Below, piece after piece: positions 17,103 to 25,124 of a stretch of DNA of 31,585 bases (within the stretch, counting starts at the first letter, position 1; each line of letters begins with the position of its first letter). The notes under the pieces were generated by a model that saw only the letters and a program-made list of their open reading frames with translations, did not search any database and was not told the origin of the DNA. Source of the DNA: JBDTVS01 sp040007095 (GTDB lineage: Bacteria; Acidobacteriota; Vicinamibacteria; Vicinamibacterales; CAVVIG01); NCBI GenBank assembly GCA_040007095.1, contig JBDTVS010000089.1:1-31585 (forward strand). The letters run 5' to 3'. The position numbers and the translations under genes are program-made.

Positions 17103-19064
17103 CTACGGCAGCGCCAGCGCGACGAATTCGCCCGGCATCTGTCGGCCCGATACCGCGACGAGAATGAATTGCTTGCCGTTGACCATGTAGGTCATTGGCG
17201 CGTTGCTGATCCCTGCGGGCAATTCCATCTCCCACGCGATCCTGCCGGTCTTCTTGTCGAACGCGCGGAACATCTTGCCGCCGTAGCCCGGCGGTACGCC
17301 GACGCCGCTGTCGCTGCCTTCCCCCATGAACACGAAGGTCTTCGTGACCAGAGCCGCCAGGCGTCCCGGCGTGCCGAGCGGCGGCAGATTCAGGCCCTTG
17401 AACGCCGGATGGTTGCGAAGGCCGTCGCCGTTGGCGACGGACCAGAGAATGTCGCCTTTGTTCAAATCGATCGCGACGAGGCGCGAGTACGGCGGTTTGA
17501 ATGGGTCGGGCAGTCCCTGCGGGCCGGTGAATCGCGGCTCTGTCTGCTTGACGTAGGGCAGCGTGGATTCCGGATGCTCCGACTTGCCGAGCGCGATGAT
17601 CGTCGGCAGATGGGCGGACGGGACATACAGGATGCCGGTTTCCTTGTCGAACGACGCACCGCCCCAGTCGGCCCCCCCGTTGGTGCCCGGCATCAGGATC
17701 GTGCCTTTCGGTCCTTCGGGACTGCCTTTCAATACGGGCGGTGTGTAGACGGGGCCGTACTTGTACTCGCTGACGATCTTGAGGGCTTCGGCTTTCAGCT
17801 CGGGTGTGAAGTCGATGAGATCCTTTTCCGAGACGCCCTGCTGATCGAATGGCGGCGGCTTGGTCGGGATCGGCTGCGTCGGTGAATACCACTCGCCGGG
17901 CACGTTGCCCTGCGGCACCGGCCGTTCCTCGATCGGCCAGACGGGCGCACCGGTCACCCGATCGAGCACGTAGACGTATGCCTGCTTTGACACCTGCGCA
18001 ACGGCCTTGATGCGGCGGCCGTTGACGGTGATGTCCGCGAGGACAGGCGCGGCCGGGAGATCGTAGTCCCAGATCCCATGATGCAGCGTCTGAAAATGCC
18101 AGACCCGCTTGCCGGTCTTTGCATCGAGGCACATGATGCTTTCGGCGAACAGATTGTTGCCCGGCCGAGTCCCCCCGTAGTAGTCGCCGGTCGCTTCTTC
18201 GAACGGCAGGTAGACGTACCCGAGCTCCTCGTCACCGCTGATGAGCGACCAGGCGCCGCTGTTGCCCGAATACGACGCCGAATCGTTGAGCCATGTCTCG
18301 TTCCCGAATTCGCCCTTGCGAGGCACGACGTGGAAGGTCCACAGCAGCTTGCCCGTTCGCACGTCAAACCCGCGCACATCGTCCGGCGGCATCTCCTTCG
18401 GCGCCTTGGCACGCTCGTTCAGAATGTCGGTAGCGGGCGACGGCACGCCGGCGATCACGACGACGTCCTTGACGACGAGAGGGCCGCTGCTCCAGCGCCA
18501 GCCGGTGATTGGGCGCTCGAAGCCTTTGGTCAGATCGACCTGACCGTTGTCGCCGAAGTCGTTGTAGCGCTTGCCGGTTTTCGCATTCAGTGCGACCAGG
18601 TTGGCGCCGACGTTGGCCAGAATGCGCGAGTCCCGGCCATCGGTCCAGTATGCGATCCCGCGCGTGGGTGCGCCGCGCGCCGGTCCCTGGCCGTCGGGAC
18701 GGGGCGGCAGGGCGTCGAACCACAAGGTCTTCCCGGTCGCCGGGTCGAGCGCCGCCACGGCGCCCACGGCCGTGCTGATGTACAAGACGCCGTCCACCAT
18801 CAGCGGCGTGTGCTGATAGTTGGCCGGCGCCTGGGTGTTGGGAAACTGCTCCCGCATCTCCTCCGGCATGCCCGATCGGCGCCAGGCGATCTTCAGGTTC
18901 TTGATGGTGTCCTTGTTGATTTGATCGAGCGACGAGTATTTGGTGCTGCCCTTGTCGCCGGCATACGCGGGCCAGTCGCGATTCTTATCCGCCGCGCGTC
19001 CCGCCATCGTCCAGGCGATCGCGATCACGGCAACAACCCCGATTGACAGTGTCTTCCCGCGCAT
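17103..19064 (-). CDS. PQQ-dependent dehydrogenase (quinoprotein, glucose-dehydrogenase-like)
   Basis: 653 residues, periplasmic. The ATG at 19064 has an AGGAG six bases upstream; an in-frame TTG at 19079 lies before that site and is rejected. The signal peptide core is IGVVAVIAIAWTMAGRA. The mature protein opens with DWPAYAGDKGSTKYSSLDQI, the standard quinoprotein start. It carries propeller-blade motifs such as LDPATGKTLW, FDVRTGKLLWTFH and LDAKTGKRVWHFQ. The HHGIWDYDLPAAPVL segment is typical of membrane glucose-dehydrogenase-like quinoproteins. No N-terminal membrane domain or CxxCH haem site is present, so an external electron acceptor is needed. It is a paralogue of the next gene upstream. 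The substrate (sugar or alcohol) cannot be told. Confidence 0.93.
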   Translation of the reverse strand: MRGKTLSIGVVAVIAIAWTMAGRAADKNRDWPAYAGDKGSTKYSSLDQINKDTIKNLKIAWRRSGMPEEMREQFPNTQAPANYQHTPLMVDGVLYISTAVGAVAALDPATGKTLWFDALPPRPDGQGPARGAPTRGIAYWTDGRDSRILANVGANLVALNAKTGKRYNDFGDNGQVDLTKGFERPITGWRWSSGPLVVKDVVVIAGVPSPATDILNERAKAPKEMPPDDVRGFDVRTGKLLWTFHVVPRKGEFGNETWLNDSASYSGNSGAWSLISGDEELGYVYLPFEEATGDYYGGTRPGNNLFAESIMCLDAKTGKRVWHFQTLHHGIWDYDLPAAPVLADITVNGRRIKAVAQVSKQAYVYVLDRVTGAPVWPIEERPVPQGNVPGEWYSPTQPIPTKPPPFDQQGVSEKDLIDFTPELKAEALKIVSEYKYGPVYTPPVLKGSPEGPKGTILMPGTNGGADWGGASFDKETGILYVPSAHLPTIIALGKSEHPESTLPYVKQTEPRFTGPQGLPDPFKPPYSRLVAIDLNKGDILWSVANGDGLRNHPAFKGLNLPPLGTPGRLAALVTKTFVFMGEGSDSGVGVPPGYGGKMFRAFDKKTGRIAWEMELPAGISNAPMTYMVNGKQFILVAVSGRQMPGEFVALALP

Positions 19065-19161
19065 GTATCTCTCCTTCAATCTGCCAACGTACGAATCTTC
19101 TGAACGTCTTCATTGCGAGGCGGTGCGGCCCGCGACTTGCGCGAAGTAGTTCGTGTTCGTT

Positions 19162-21204
19162 CTATTTCTTCGGCAGCGCGAACACCATGTATTGACTCGG
19201 GCCCGGCGGCGTGGTCGGTCCGACGCCTCGCAGCGGAAAGAGGCCGCCGCCGCCCACGGCGATCGCGACATATTCCCGTCCGTTCACTTCATACACCGTG
19301 GGCACGCCTTCGGTCGCGGCCGGAAGTTCTCTCTCCCACAAGACCTTGCCGGTGTCCTGGTCGTACGCCCGCAGCTTACGGTCTGTCGACGTGCCGACGA
19401 AGAGGAGCCCGCCCCCCGTGACGACCGGACCGCCTCGCGGTGCGTGGCTGCCGGCCGCGAGGCCGGGGAAGTCGCCGTCCGGAATCTGCCAGAGGATGGT
19501 TCCCTTGTTCAGATCGTAGGCGGTAATCTGCGACCAGGGCGGATTGAGCGCCGACAGTCCATTGCTCTGCCACATGAAATCGTACGGCGAGGCGTAAGGG
19601 ACGAAGCCTTCAGGCGAGCCCTCCGGCACCTGCACCGCAGGCGCCGCTCCCCGCCCGCGGCCGCCCCGGCCGGCTGCTGCGGCGTCGCCGCCCCGTCCCG
19701 GCTCGGCGTTCTGGCCGCCCGGTCCACCGCCTCCCGCCCCCGGCGCGCCCGGCGGCAGCACCCGCAAGAGCGTCGGGATGTTCTTGGCGACCACATACAT
19801 CGTGCCCTTGGTCGGATCCACGGCGCTGCTTCCCCAGTTCGCGCCGCCGTTGTGTCCGGGAATCTCGATCGAGCCGCGCACACTCGGCGGCGTGAACAGC
19901 CCCTCGTTGCGAACGGTCTTGAAGAGCTCGCGCAACTTTGTCTGATCCTCGGCAGACACGTGCGGGTTGATGTCCTTCTCTGTGAAGGACTGGCGCGCGA
20001 AGGGCGGAGGAGCCGTCGGGAACGGCTGCGTCGGCGACGTTCGTTCGCCAGGCACGTCGGTCTGCGGCACCGGCCTCTCCTCAATTGGGAAGAACGGCGT
20101 GCCGTTCGTGCGATCGAACACGAACACGAACCCCTGCTTGGTGGCCTGGGCGACGACGTCGACGTTGCGTCCATCCTTGCGAAGCGTCAAGAGCTTTGGC
20201 GCTTGCGGCAGATCGTAGTCCCAGAGATCGTGATGGACGAGCTGAAAGTGCCACAGCCGCTTGCCCGTGCGTGCGTCGAGCGCCACCAGGCTGTTGCCGA
20301 ACAGGTTGTTCCCGTGGCGGTTGCCGCCGTAGAAATCGAACCGCGCGGTGCCGAACGGGATATAGACGATCCCCCGCCGCTCGTCGAGGCTCAACTCGCT
20401 CCAGTTGTGGACGCCGCCTCCCGAGGCGAGCGCGTTCTCCGGCCACGTCTCGGCGCCGAATTCGCCTTTCTCCGGCACGCTGTGGAACACCCACTTGAGC
20501 TCGCCCGTGCGTACGTCGTAGGCGTGGGTGTCGCCGGGGTTCGAGACGTACGCCGCGCCGCCGGCCGGCAGCGACATGATGATCAGGTTCTCGAAAATTC
20601 GGCCGGGGTTCCCCGTTTGCAGCGGCCGCAGGCTGCTGACGTCGCGATGAAGGCCGACCCTGACGTCCAGTTTGCCGTTGTCTCCGAACCCGGCGATTGT
20701 GCTACCGGTCTTCGCGTCGATCGCGGTGAGGAATCCGCCGTTCATGTACAGCAGGCGGCGCTCCGATCGATCCTTGCTCTCCCAATAGTTGATCCCGCGG
20801 TCGCCGACCGCGCCTTCATTGCGATGCGTCCAGACTTCCTTGCCGGTCGCGGCGTCGATCGCCACAATCGATCGGTTGGCGCCCAGGACGTACATCACGT
20901 TGTCCACGACGATCGGGTTGAACCGCACCGTCCCTTCGCCCGCCGGAAGCGTCCACGCGAGCTCGAGCTGTTTTACGTTGGACTTGTTGATCTGCTTCAG
21001 CGCCGAATACTGGGTGGAATCGGGGCCGCCCAGATACTGGGTCCACGTCGTGTGCGGTTTGTCGTCGGCGGCAGACAGCACCAGTCCGCCAAGGCCGACG
21101 ACGGCCGCGGCGCTGGCGGCCGCAAGGATCGGAATCAACAGGACGTAGGCAACCGGCACACGCCGGAGAAGAAAGCGTCGACGCATCGTCACAGGCCCTT
21201 TCAT
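19162..21204 (-). CDS. Second PQQ-dependent dehydrogenase, coupled to a cytochrome c gene
   Basis: 680 residues from the ATG at 21204, which overlaps the cytochrome stop as ATGA; an ATG at 21186 with AAGGG upstream is an alternative. A hydrophobic N-terminal segment (VAYVLLIPILAAASAAAVVG) acts as signal or anchor. Quinoprotein features are TWTQYLGGPDSTQYSALKQI, IDAATGKEVWTH, VHHDLWDYDLPQAPKL and YDQDTGKVLWEREL. Between blades, at about residues 500-545, is a low-complexity Gly/Ala/Arg-rich insert (GAGGGGPGGQNAEPGRGG and on) that its paralogue at 17103-19064 lacks. It is probably a flexible surface loop. Electrons likely pass to the cytochrome encoded just upstream. Confidence 0.92.
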   Translation of the reverse strand: MKGPVTMRRRFLLRRVPVAYVLLIPILAAASAAAVVGLGGLVLSAADDKPHTTWTQYLGGPDSTQYSALKQINKSNVKQLELAWTLPAGEGTVRFNPIVVDNVMYVLGANRSIVAIDAATGKEVWTHRNEGAVGDRGINYWESKDRSERRLLYMNGGFLTAIDAKTGSTIAGFGDNGKLDVRVGLHRDVSSLRPLQTGNPGRIFENLIIMSLPAGGAAYVSNPGDTHAYDVRTGELKWVFHSVPEKGEFGAETWPENALASGGGVHNWSELSLDERRGIVYIPFGTARFDFYGGNRHGNNLFGNSLVALDARTGKRLWHFQLVHHDLWDYDLPQAPKLLTLRKDGRNVDVVAQATKQGFVFVFDRTNGTPFFPIEERPVPQTDVPGERTSPTQPFPTAPPPFARQSFTEKDINPHVSAEDQTKLRELFKTVRNEGLFTPPSVRGSIEIPGHNGGANWGSSAVDPTKGTMYVVAKNIPTLLRVLPPGAPGAGGGGPGGQNAEPGRGGDAAAAGRGGRGRGAAPAVQVPEGSPEGFVPYASPYDFMWQSNGLSALNPPWSQITAYDLNKGTILWQIPDGDFPGLAAGSHAPRGGPVVTGGGLLFVGTSTDRKLRAYDQDTGKVLWERELPAATEGVPTVYEVNGREYVAIAVGGGGLFPLRGVGPTTPPGPSQYMVFALPKK

Positions 21205-21635
21205 GGTTTCGAGGCGAGAATCCGAATTTGCTGGAGCGGCGCGAGCGACGTCCCGATTTCTGTGGCGCCGGTCGGAAATTTGTTGACCAAGAGGATGTAG
21301 GCGACCAGGTCGGCGTACTCCTCGCGGGACAACGCGCCCGGGTCGTTGTCCGGCATCGTCAGTCGAATGAGATCGAACAGGTCGCCAACCGATCGGCCCT
21401 CCCAGTTCGCGGCGAAACCAGTGCCCGCCAGTTCCGGCGCCGGGCCGCCGACGAAGCCATCGCCGTGGCACTCGACGCACAAGCCCGATTTCAAGGCGCC
21501 CCGCTTCGCCTGGCCCAGCGTGTAGACCCCGTCCCACACCGACCGTGGCGCGCTCTGCCGGGCGTCGGCGCGAGAGCCCAGCAAGCCGAGCGACATCGCG
21601 CCGATCGCGATCGACAGCAGCACGGAGAATCTCAT
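21201..21635 (-). CDS. Small periplasmic c-type cytochrome, electron partner of the PQQ dehydrogenase
   Basis: 144 residues from the ATG at 21635, preceded by GAGG four bases upstream. The signal peptide core is LLSIAIGAMSLGLLGSRADA. One haem site CVECH (Cys53, Cys56, His57) and a likely axial Met94 in LTMPDNDPG give a monohaem class I cytochrome. The stop overlaps the next start (ATGA), so production is coupled to the PQQ dehydrogenase at 19162-21204. This is the usual arrangement for a quinoprotein and its acceptor. Confidence 0.9.
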   Translation of the reverse strand: MRFSVLLSIAIGAMSLGLLGSRADARQSAPRSVWDGVYTLGQAKRGALKSGLCVECHGDGFVGGPAPELAGTGFAANWEGRSVGDLFDLIRLTMPDNDPGALSREEYADLVAYILLVNKFPTGATEIGTSLAPLQQIRILASKP

Positions 21636-21669
21636 CAGGCCTCGCAGATCGCCACCAGGGGAGGGGCTT

Positions 21670-21675
21670 ACTATA
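21670..21675 (-). promoter_or_regulatory. -10-like hexamer TATAGT upstream of the cytochrome-PQQ pair
   Basis: TATAGT on the minus strand would give a start near 21663 and a 28-base leader before the ATG at 21635. No good -35 is visible at 17 bp, so an alternative sigma factor or an activator may be involved. Confidence 0.35.
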
Positions 21676-21838
21676 CCAGCCGCTGCGTTGTTCCTGGCGG
21701 TTCCCGTGCGGCGGTGACGCCGGACAACTGTGATCACGGTCCGGCTGACCAGCCTGCGCCAAAGATGCGGCGGTCCACCGCGGCGCCTTGGCTTCCGTTT
21801 CAATCTTCGGCAGCGAACGTCTCAGCGTCGTACGTAGC

Positions 21839-21867
21839 GTCCGGCTTCAGCCAGGCTTCAGCCGGAC
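21839..21867. repeat. REP-like palindrome GTCCGGCT...AGCCGGAC
   Basis: Perfect 8-bp arms (21839-21846 and 21860-21867) flank a 13-base centre that repeats CTTCAGCC-like sequence. It directly abuts the 166-bp inverted-repeat element. The composition is that of small extragenic palindromes. Confidence 0.55.
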
Positions 21868-22033
21868 CTGGCAGCCCGTGGTAAAAGTCCGTCTGCATTC
21901 GGCGAGCGCTGCATCCCGCCTCGCGGCGTTGCTCAACGCTCAAATACTCCCGGTATTCTCGCGTTTCGCGCCTGGCGATCCGGGCGCATCGCCCGCCTCG
22001 GTGCGACGACGGACTTTCACCACGGGCTGCTAG
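21868..22033. mobile_element. 166-bp non-coding element with 26-bp terminal inverted repeats (MITE-like)
   Basis: The ends 21868-21893 and 22008-22033 are inverted copies matching at 24 of 26 positions; the shared core includes GCAGCCCGTGGT and AAAGTCCGTC. The interior has several small hairpins, among them GCGTTG-CT-CAACGC and GGCGAT-N8-ATCGCC, and no open frame worth calling. It sits between the sigma-factor stop (22038) and the cytochrome promoter region. A non-autonomous transposable element or a cloverleaf-like structured RNA both fit. No transposase gene is nearby. Confidence 0.6.
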
Positions 22034-22037
22034 CCTG

Positions 22038-23297
22038 CTAGGCGCAAGCGCTGATCTTCCGCCTCAGGAACCGCCGCTCGGGCTCCGAGCAGGCGCAGTC
22101 GAGGGCCGCCCGGAAGCTGTCGGCGGCTTCGCCACGGCGCCCGATCTCGAGCAGCAGGTGTCCTCGCACCGCGAGCAGGAGGTGATAGTGGCGCAGCTTC
22201 GGATCCATGGCCAACGGCTCGAGCAGGGGGAGGGCCTCGGCGGCGCCGTGGACCCTTGCCACCGCCACCGCACGATTGAGCGCCACCACGGGCGACCCGT
22301 TGATTGTCAGGAGCTGATCGTAGAGTTGGAGAATCAGCGGCCAGTCGACCGACTGCGGATCCCTGCCTCGGGCATGCGTGGCCGCGATGGCGGCTTGCAC
22401 GTGATACTCGGTGACCTCGCGGCCAGCGATCGCCCGGTCGAAATGATCGAAGCCGATCGCGACCAGCTCGTCGTCCCAGCGGCCGCGGTCCTGATCGTCG
22501 AGCAGCACGAGATCGCCGGCTTCGTCAACGCGCGCACGCAGTCGCGCCGCCTGCAGGGCCATCAGCGCGACCAGCGCGTGCACCCGGGGTGCCGCCATCG
22601 ACGAGGCGGCGATGAGCAAGCCCAGGCGCAGCGCTTCGAAGCAGAGGTCCTGCCGGATCAGCTCCTCGCCTTCGTGCGCGGCGTACCCCTCGTTGAACAT
22701 GAAGTAGACGACGTCGAGCACGGAGTCGAGACGGCGTTCGAGATCCGCGCTGGCCGGGAGCTCGAGGGTGAGGCGCCGGTCGCGAATCTGCCGTTTCGCG
22801 CGGACGAGCCGCTGCGCGATCGTCGAGTCTTCCGAGAGAAACGCGCGCGCGATCTCGCGGACGCTGAAGCCGCCGATGGTCTTGAGACTGAGCGCCACGC
22901 TCGCGTCGCGCGGAATCTCCGGGTGGCAGCACATCGTGATCATCCGCAGCTCGTCGTCGCGGAGCTGTTCGTCGAGATAGGGATCGGCAGGTGTGATCCT
23001 GGCCGATCGCGTCAGGTCGTCGACGATGGCGTCGGTCTTGTCTCCGAACGTCTTGGCGCGACGGATGACGTCGATCGCCGTGTGGTGCGCGACGCGGAAC
23101 AACCAGCCGGCCGGATTGTCGGGCAGGCCTTGATATGGCCAGGTCTGAAGAGCCCGGAGCATCGCCTCCTGCACGCTCTCTTCCGCGAGATCGACATGCG
23201 CCGGGCCAAGCAGCCGGGTGAGACGAGCCGTCAACCGGCCCGCCTCATGCCGGAACAGATGCTCGAGCAGCAGCGGGCCATCCGCTGAATCGGTCAC
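22038..23297 (-). CDS. ECF sigma factor of the ECF42 type with long C-terminal domain
   Basis: 419 residues, far longer than a standard ECF factor (about 190). Sigma region 2 spans about residues 10-85 (AEESVQEAMLRALQTWP, NPAGWLFRVAHHTAIDVIRR). Region 4 spans about residues 125-175 (FSVREIARAFLSEDSTIAQR). The C-terminal 240 residues are helical and TPR-like (VVYFMFNEGYAAHEGEE, PVVALNRAVAVARVHGAAEAL), the mark of the ECF42/DUF6596 group. The start is a GTG at 23297 overlapping the stop of the DGPF gene as GTGA. ECF42 factors typically sit next to DGPF/YCII proteins, use no anti-sigma factor and are modulated by their C-terminal domain. No anti-sigma gene is visible here. Confidence 0.93.
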   Translation of the reverse strand: MTDSADGPLLLEHLFRHEAGRLTARLTRLLGPAHVDLAEESVQEAMLRALQTWPYQGLPDNPAGWLFRVAHHTAIDVIRRAKTFGDKTDAIVDDLTRSARITPADPYLDEQLRDDELRMITMCCHPEIPRDASVALSLKTIGGFSVREIARAFLSEDSTIAQRLVRAKRQIRDRRLTLELPASADLERRLDSVLDVVYFMFNEGYAAHEGEELIRQDLCFEALRLGLLIAASSMAAPRVHALVALMALQAARLRARVDEAGDLVLLDDQDRGRWDDELVAIGFDHFDRAIAGREVTEYHVQAAIAATHARGRDPQSVDWPLILQLYDQLLTINGSPVVALNRAVAVARVHGAAEALPLLEPLAMDPKLRHYHLLLAVRGHLLLEIGRRGEAADSFRAALDCACSEPERRFLRRKISACA

Positions 23298-23632
23298 GAC
23301 CCGAACACGTGCCTCACTTCAATCGTCCCGCCGTACTCGAGGTGTGGATGGTCGAGCGTGCGGGCGACCGCTTCGTCGTAGTTGGCGGCCTCGATCACGT
23401 AGTAGCCGCCCAGAAGCTCTTTCGTCTCGCTGTATGGTCCATCGGTGGTTCGCGGCCCGCCGGCGCCGGGACGAATGACGCGGCCTCCGTCGTTGGCCAG
23501 GCGCTGGCTGTCCGACGTAAACGGCTTCTTCGCCCACGCCATGTACTTCTCGAGTGCTTTTTGCATTTCTTCAGGGCTCACAGGCCGATCGCTGACAGGG
23601 CTTTGGTAGAGCAAGAGCATGTACTTCGCCAT
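23294..23632 (-). CDS. DGPF/YCII-related protein, partner of the ECF42 sigma factor
   Basis: 112 residues from the ATG at 23632, with GGAG six bases upstream. This site excludes longer open starts up to 23752. It begins KYMLLLYQSP and carries the family signature as TDGPYSETKELLGGYYVIEA, where DGPY replaces the more usual DGPF. The fold is a ferredoxin-like YCII/DGPF domain, for which no enzymatic activity is firmly known. It is encoded first in a two-gene unit with the sigma factor and shares its promoter. Confidence 0.92.
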   Translation of the reverse strand: MAKYMLLLYQSPVSDRPVSPEEMQKALEKYMAWAKKPFTSDSQRLANDGGRVIRPGAGGPRTTDGPYSETKELLGGYYVIEAANYDEAVARTLDHPHLEYGGTIEVRHVFGS

Positions 23633-23794
23633 CGTCTTCTCCATCAGGTCGAGGTGGATGTTCAGAACGCCGTCGGACATCGCTGTTGACCGCCTCAGGC
23701 AACGCCGTTGGTGCCGATGGTCAAGATCCATCAGCCGTGAGCTCCCAGCCATTGGTCAGCCAGTCCTAGCGTAACCGACCGTTCGTGACTTAGA

Positions 23795-23821
23795 GACGAA
23801 CCGGGGCGCCGAGAATCGACA
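23795..23821 (-). promoter_or_regulatory. Candidate ECF42 autoregulated promoter
   Basis: The minus strand has TGTCGA (23821-23816), a 17-bp spacer and CGTC (23798-23795). From memory this matches the published ECF42 target motif (TGTCGA at -35, CGA/TC-type at -10). The start would be near 23788, leaving a leader of about 155 bases before the DGPF gene. Confidence 0.55.
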
Positions 23822-23873
23822 AGCGGTGCGCGGTGTTACGCCTACATGGTTGGCGCGGCGCGAGGTGGGAGAG

Positions 23874-23902
23874 CTTTGGTGTGCCTTCGCGCTTTCGTGG
23901 TG
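23874..23902. repeat. Inverted copy of the CCACGAAAGC repeat
   Basis: The minus strand contains CCACGAAAGCGCGAAGGCAC, nearly the same as the block at 8783-8812 between ureB and ureC. It lies in the gap between the methyltransferase and the sigma-factor unit. Confidence 0.55.
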
Positions 23903-23929
23903 ACGTTTTGGAAATGACGGATACACCCC

Positions 23930-23966
23930 AACAGAAGCCTGCGGGCGTGGTGTCCTTGCCGCAGGC
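23930..23966 (-). terminator. Hairpin terminator of the methyltransferase gene
   Basis: A perfect 8-bp stem, GCCTGCGG and CCGCAGGC (23959-23966 and 23937-23944), starts three bases after the stop codon. It is followed on the minus strand by the weak U-rich tail TTCTGTT. The loop is 14 bases. It is plausible as an intrinsic terminator but not a strong one. Confidence 0.5.
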
Positions 23967-23968
23967 CC

Positions 23969-24757
23969 TTACCTCGGCTCCATGATCAACCAGGGCGTCG
24001 GCCCCATGCGGAATTCCCAGATTGCGAGGAGCTGCTCCAGGTGACTACGCTTCTGCAGCCAGATTGGCAATGGCGTCGACGGCCACGCATGGTCGACGCG
24101 GATGACGTCGTGCGATCTGAATCGGCCGGCGATCTCATCGGCGGTGCGCGGGAAGAAACAGTCGTGGCATTCGACGAGGACGGTCATGTCGCGAAGGGCC
24201 GGGTACGCGACCGGGTCGAGCAGGTCGCGCTCTGCTCCTTCGATATCCATCACGAGCCAGGTTTTCCGGCCGGCGTAGGCGGCGAAGTCGGATCCGCGAA
24301 ACGGACCACCCACCTGTACTCGATCTGAAACGCCGTTGAGCGCCGCGACCTCCCGGCAGCCGGCTTGCGCCTGAGGTTCCACATCATGCGCGAACACCGG
24401 AACGCCGGGCATCCGCTTCGCGAGTCCGGCCGCGTAGTACCCGTCCGCGCAGCCGATGTTGAGGATCGCGTCGTACCGCTCGCCGATCAGGCGTTCGAGG
24501 TGCGAGTGCAGCTCATGCTCGTAGCAGCCGAGCAGGCGCGGCGCCGTGCAGCCTTCTGATGTCTGGCCGGTGAAGCGCAGCCCGGCAAACGGCCCGGCCT
24601 GCACGACGTTGCCGTGTTTGGCAATCATCGTACCGGTGAGCTGCGCGTGGCGCCACTTGGCAAGCCAGCGCAGCATGTTGTCCCGATCCTCGTCGGTCAG
24701 CTGAGGTTTTTCGATCGTTTCGCGCAGCAGACGATCGACAAGCTCGGTCAAGGTCAT
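23969..24757 (-). CDS. FkbM-like SAM-dependent methyltransferase
   Basis: 262 residues, apparently cytosolic (no signal peptide). The SAM-binding motif I is ILNIGCADGYYAAG at residues 98-111, followed by an acidic strand end FAHDVEP. The motif DIEGAE at residues 171-176 in LVMDIEGAERDLL is characteristic of FkbM-type methyltransferases. A conserved LVECHDCFFPRTADEI segment follows. The N-terminal 60 residues are helical. The ATG at 24757 has only a weak AGGTG upstream. The gene stands alone, divergent from the ankyrin gene, so no substrate can be proposed. FkbM relatives commonly O-methylate sugars or secondary metabolites. Confidence 0.82.
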   Translation of the reverse strand: MTLTELVDRLLRETIEKPQLTDEDRDNMLRWLAKWRHAQLTGTMIAKHGNVVQAGPFAGLRFTGQTSEGCTAPRLLGCYEHELHSHLERLIGERYDAILNIGCADGYYAAGLAKRMPGVPVFAHDVEPQAQAGCREVAALNGVSDRVQVGGPFRGSDFAAYAGRKTWLVMDIEGAERDLLDPVAYPALRDMTVLVECHDCFFPRTADEIAGRFRSHDVIRVDHAWPSTPLPIWLQKRSHLEQLLAIWEFRMGPTPWLIMEPR

Positions 24758-25124
24758 CCACGCACCTGATCCGGCGGATCATAGCGCCAAAAATTGTTCG
24801 CGCGCCTTCTCAGTTCGGTGCGCCCGGCGAACCCGGTGGATCCTTCTGCCCAAGCACCGTGCCGGTATTGAAGGCATCTGGTGTGGGCTTGTTGATAGAC
24901 TATCGGTGAAGCTTCGCCTCAAACCGACCAGCAAGAACGGACCAGGGTGCGGCGAATCTTCACGAAAAAGGCCGCTCAGCGGCCGCAGCTAAGACAGCTT
25001 CCAAGGCCGAACCGAGCACAAACGTGCTTCATCTGGCGAGATTCTGGCTTTCGAAGATGTCCAGGCCTCCGCGGTCTGATCGTTGAACGGCGTTTTCTCG
25101 AGCTGTCCGGGAAGGATTCGCGCG
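24758..25124. other. 367-bp divergent intergenic region
   Basis: No gene is supported. It holds a terminator-like hairpin (24965-24984) and a small palindrome GATAGACTATC near 24895. Promoters for both flanking genes should lie here, but none stands out. Confidence 0.5.
24965..24984 (-). terminator. Orphan terminator-like hairpin
   Basis: On the minus strand GGCCGC-TGA-GCGGCC is followed by five T. It has the form of an intrinsic terminator, but no supported minus-strand gene lies upstream of it. It may belong to an unseen small RNA, to antisense transcription from the ankyrin gene, or to an attenuator in the methyltransferase leader. Confidence 0.5.

Noticed and set aside
16609..18132. 507-codon minus-strand frame appearing to encode a hybrid protein
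   Set aside because: Its first two thirds are an off-frame reading of the PQQ dehydrogenase; only the 70-codon receptor relic near its end is meaningful.
19153..21300. 715-codon plus-strand open frame opposite the second PQQ dehydrogenase
   Set aside because: It mirrors a well-supported quinoprotein gene, and no recognisable domain or ribosome site was found.
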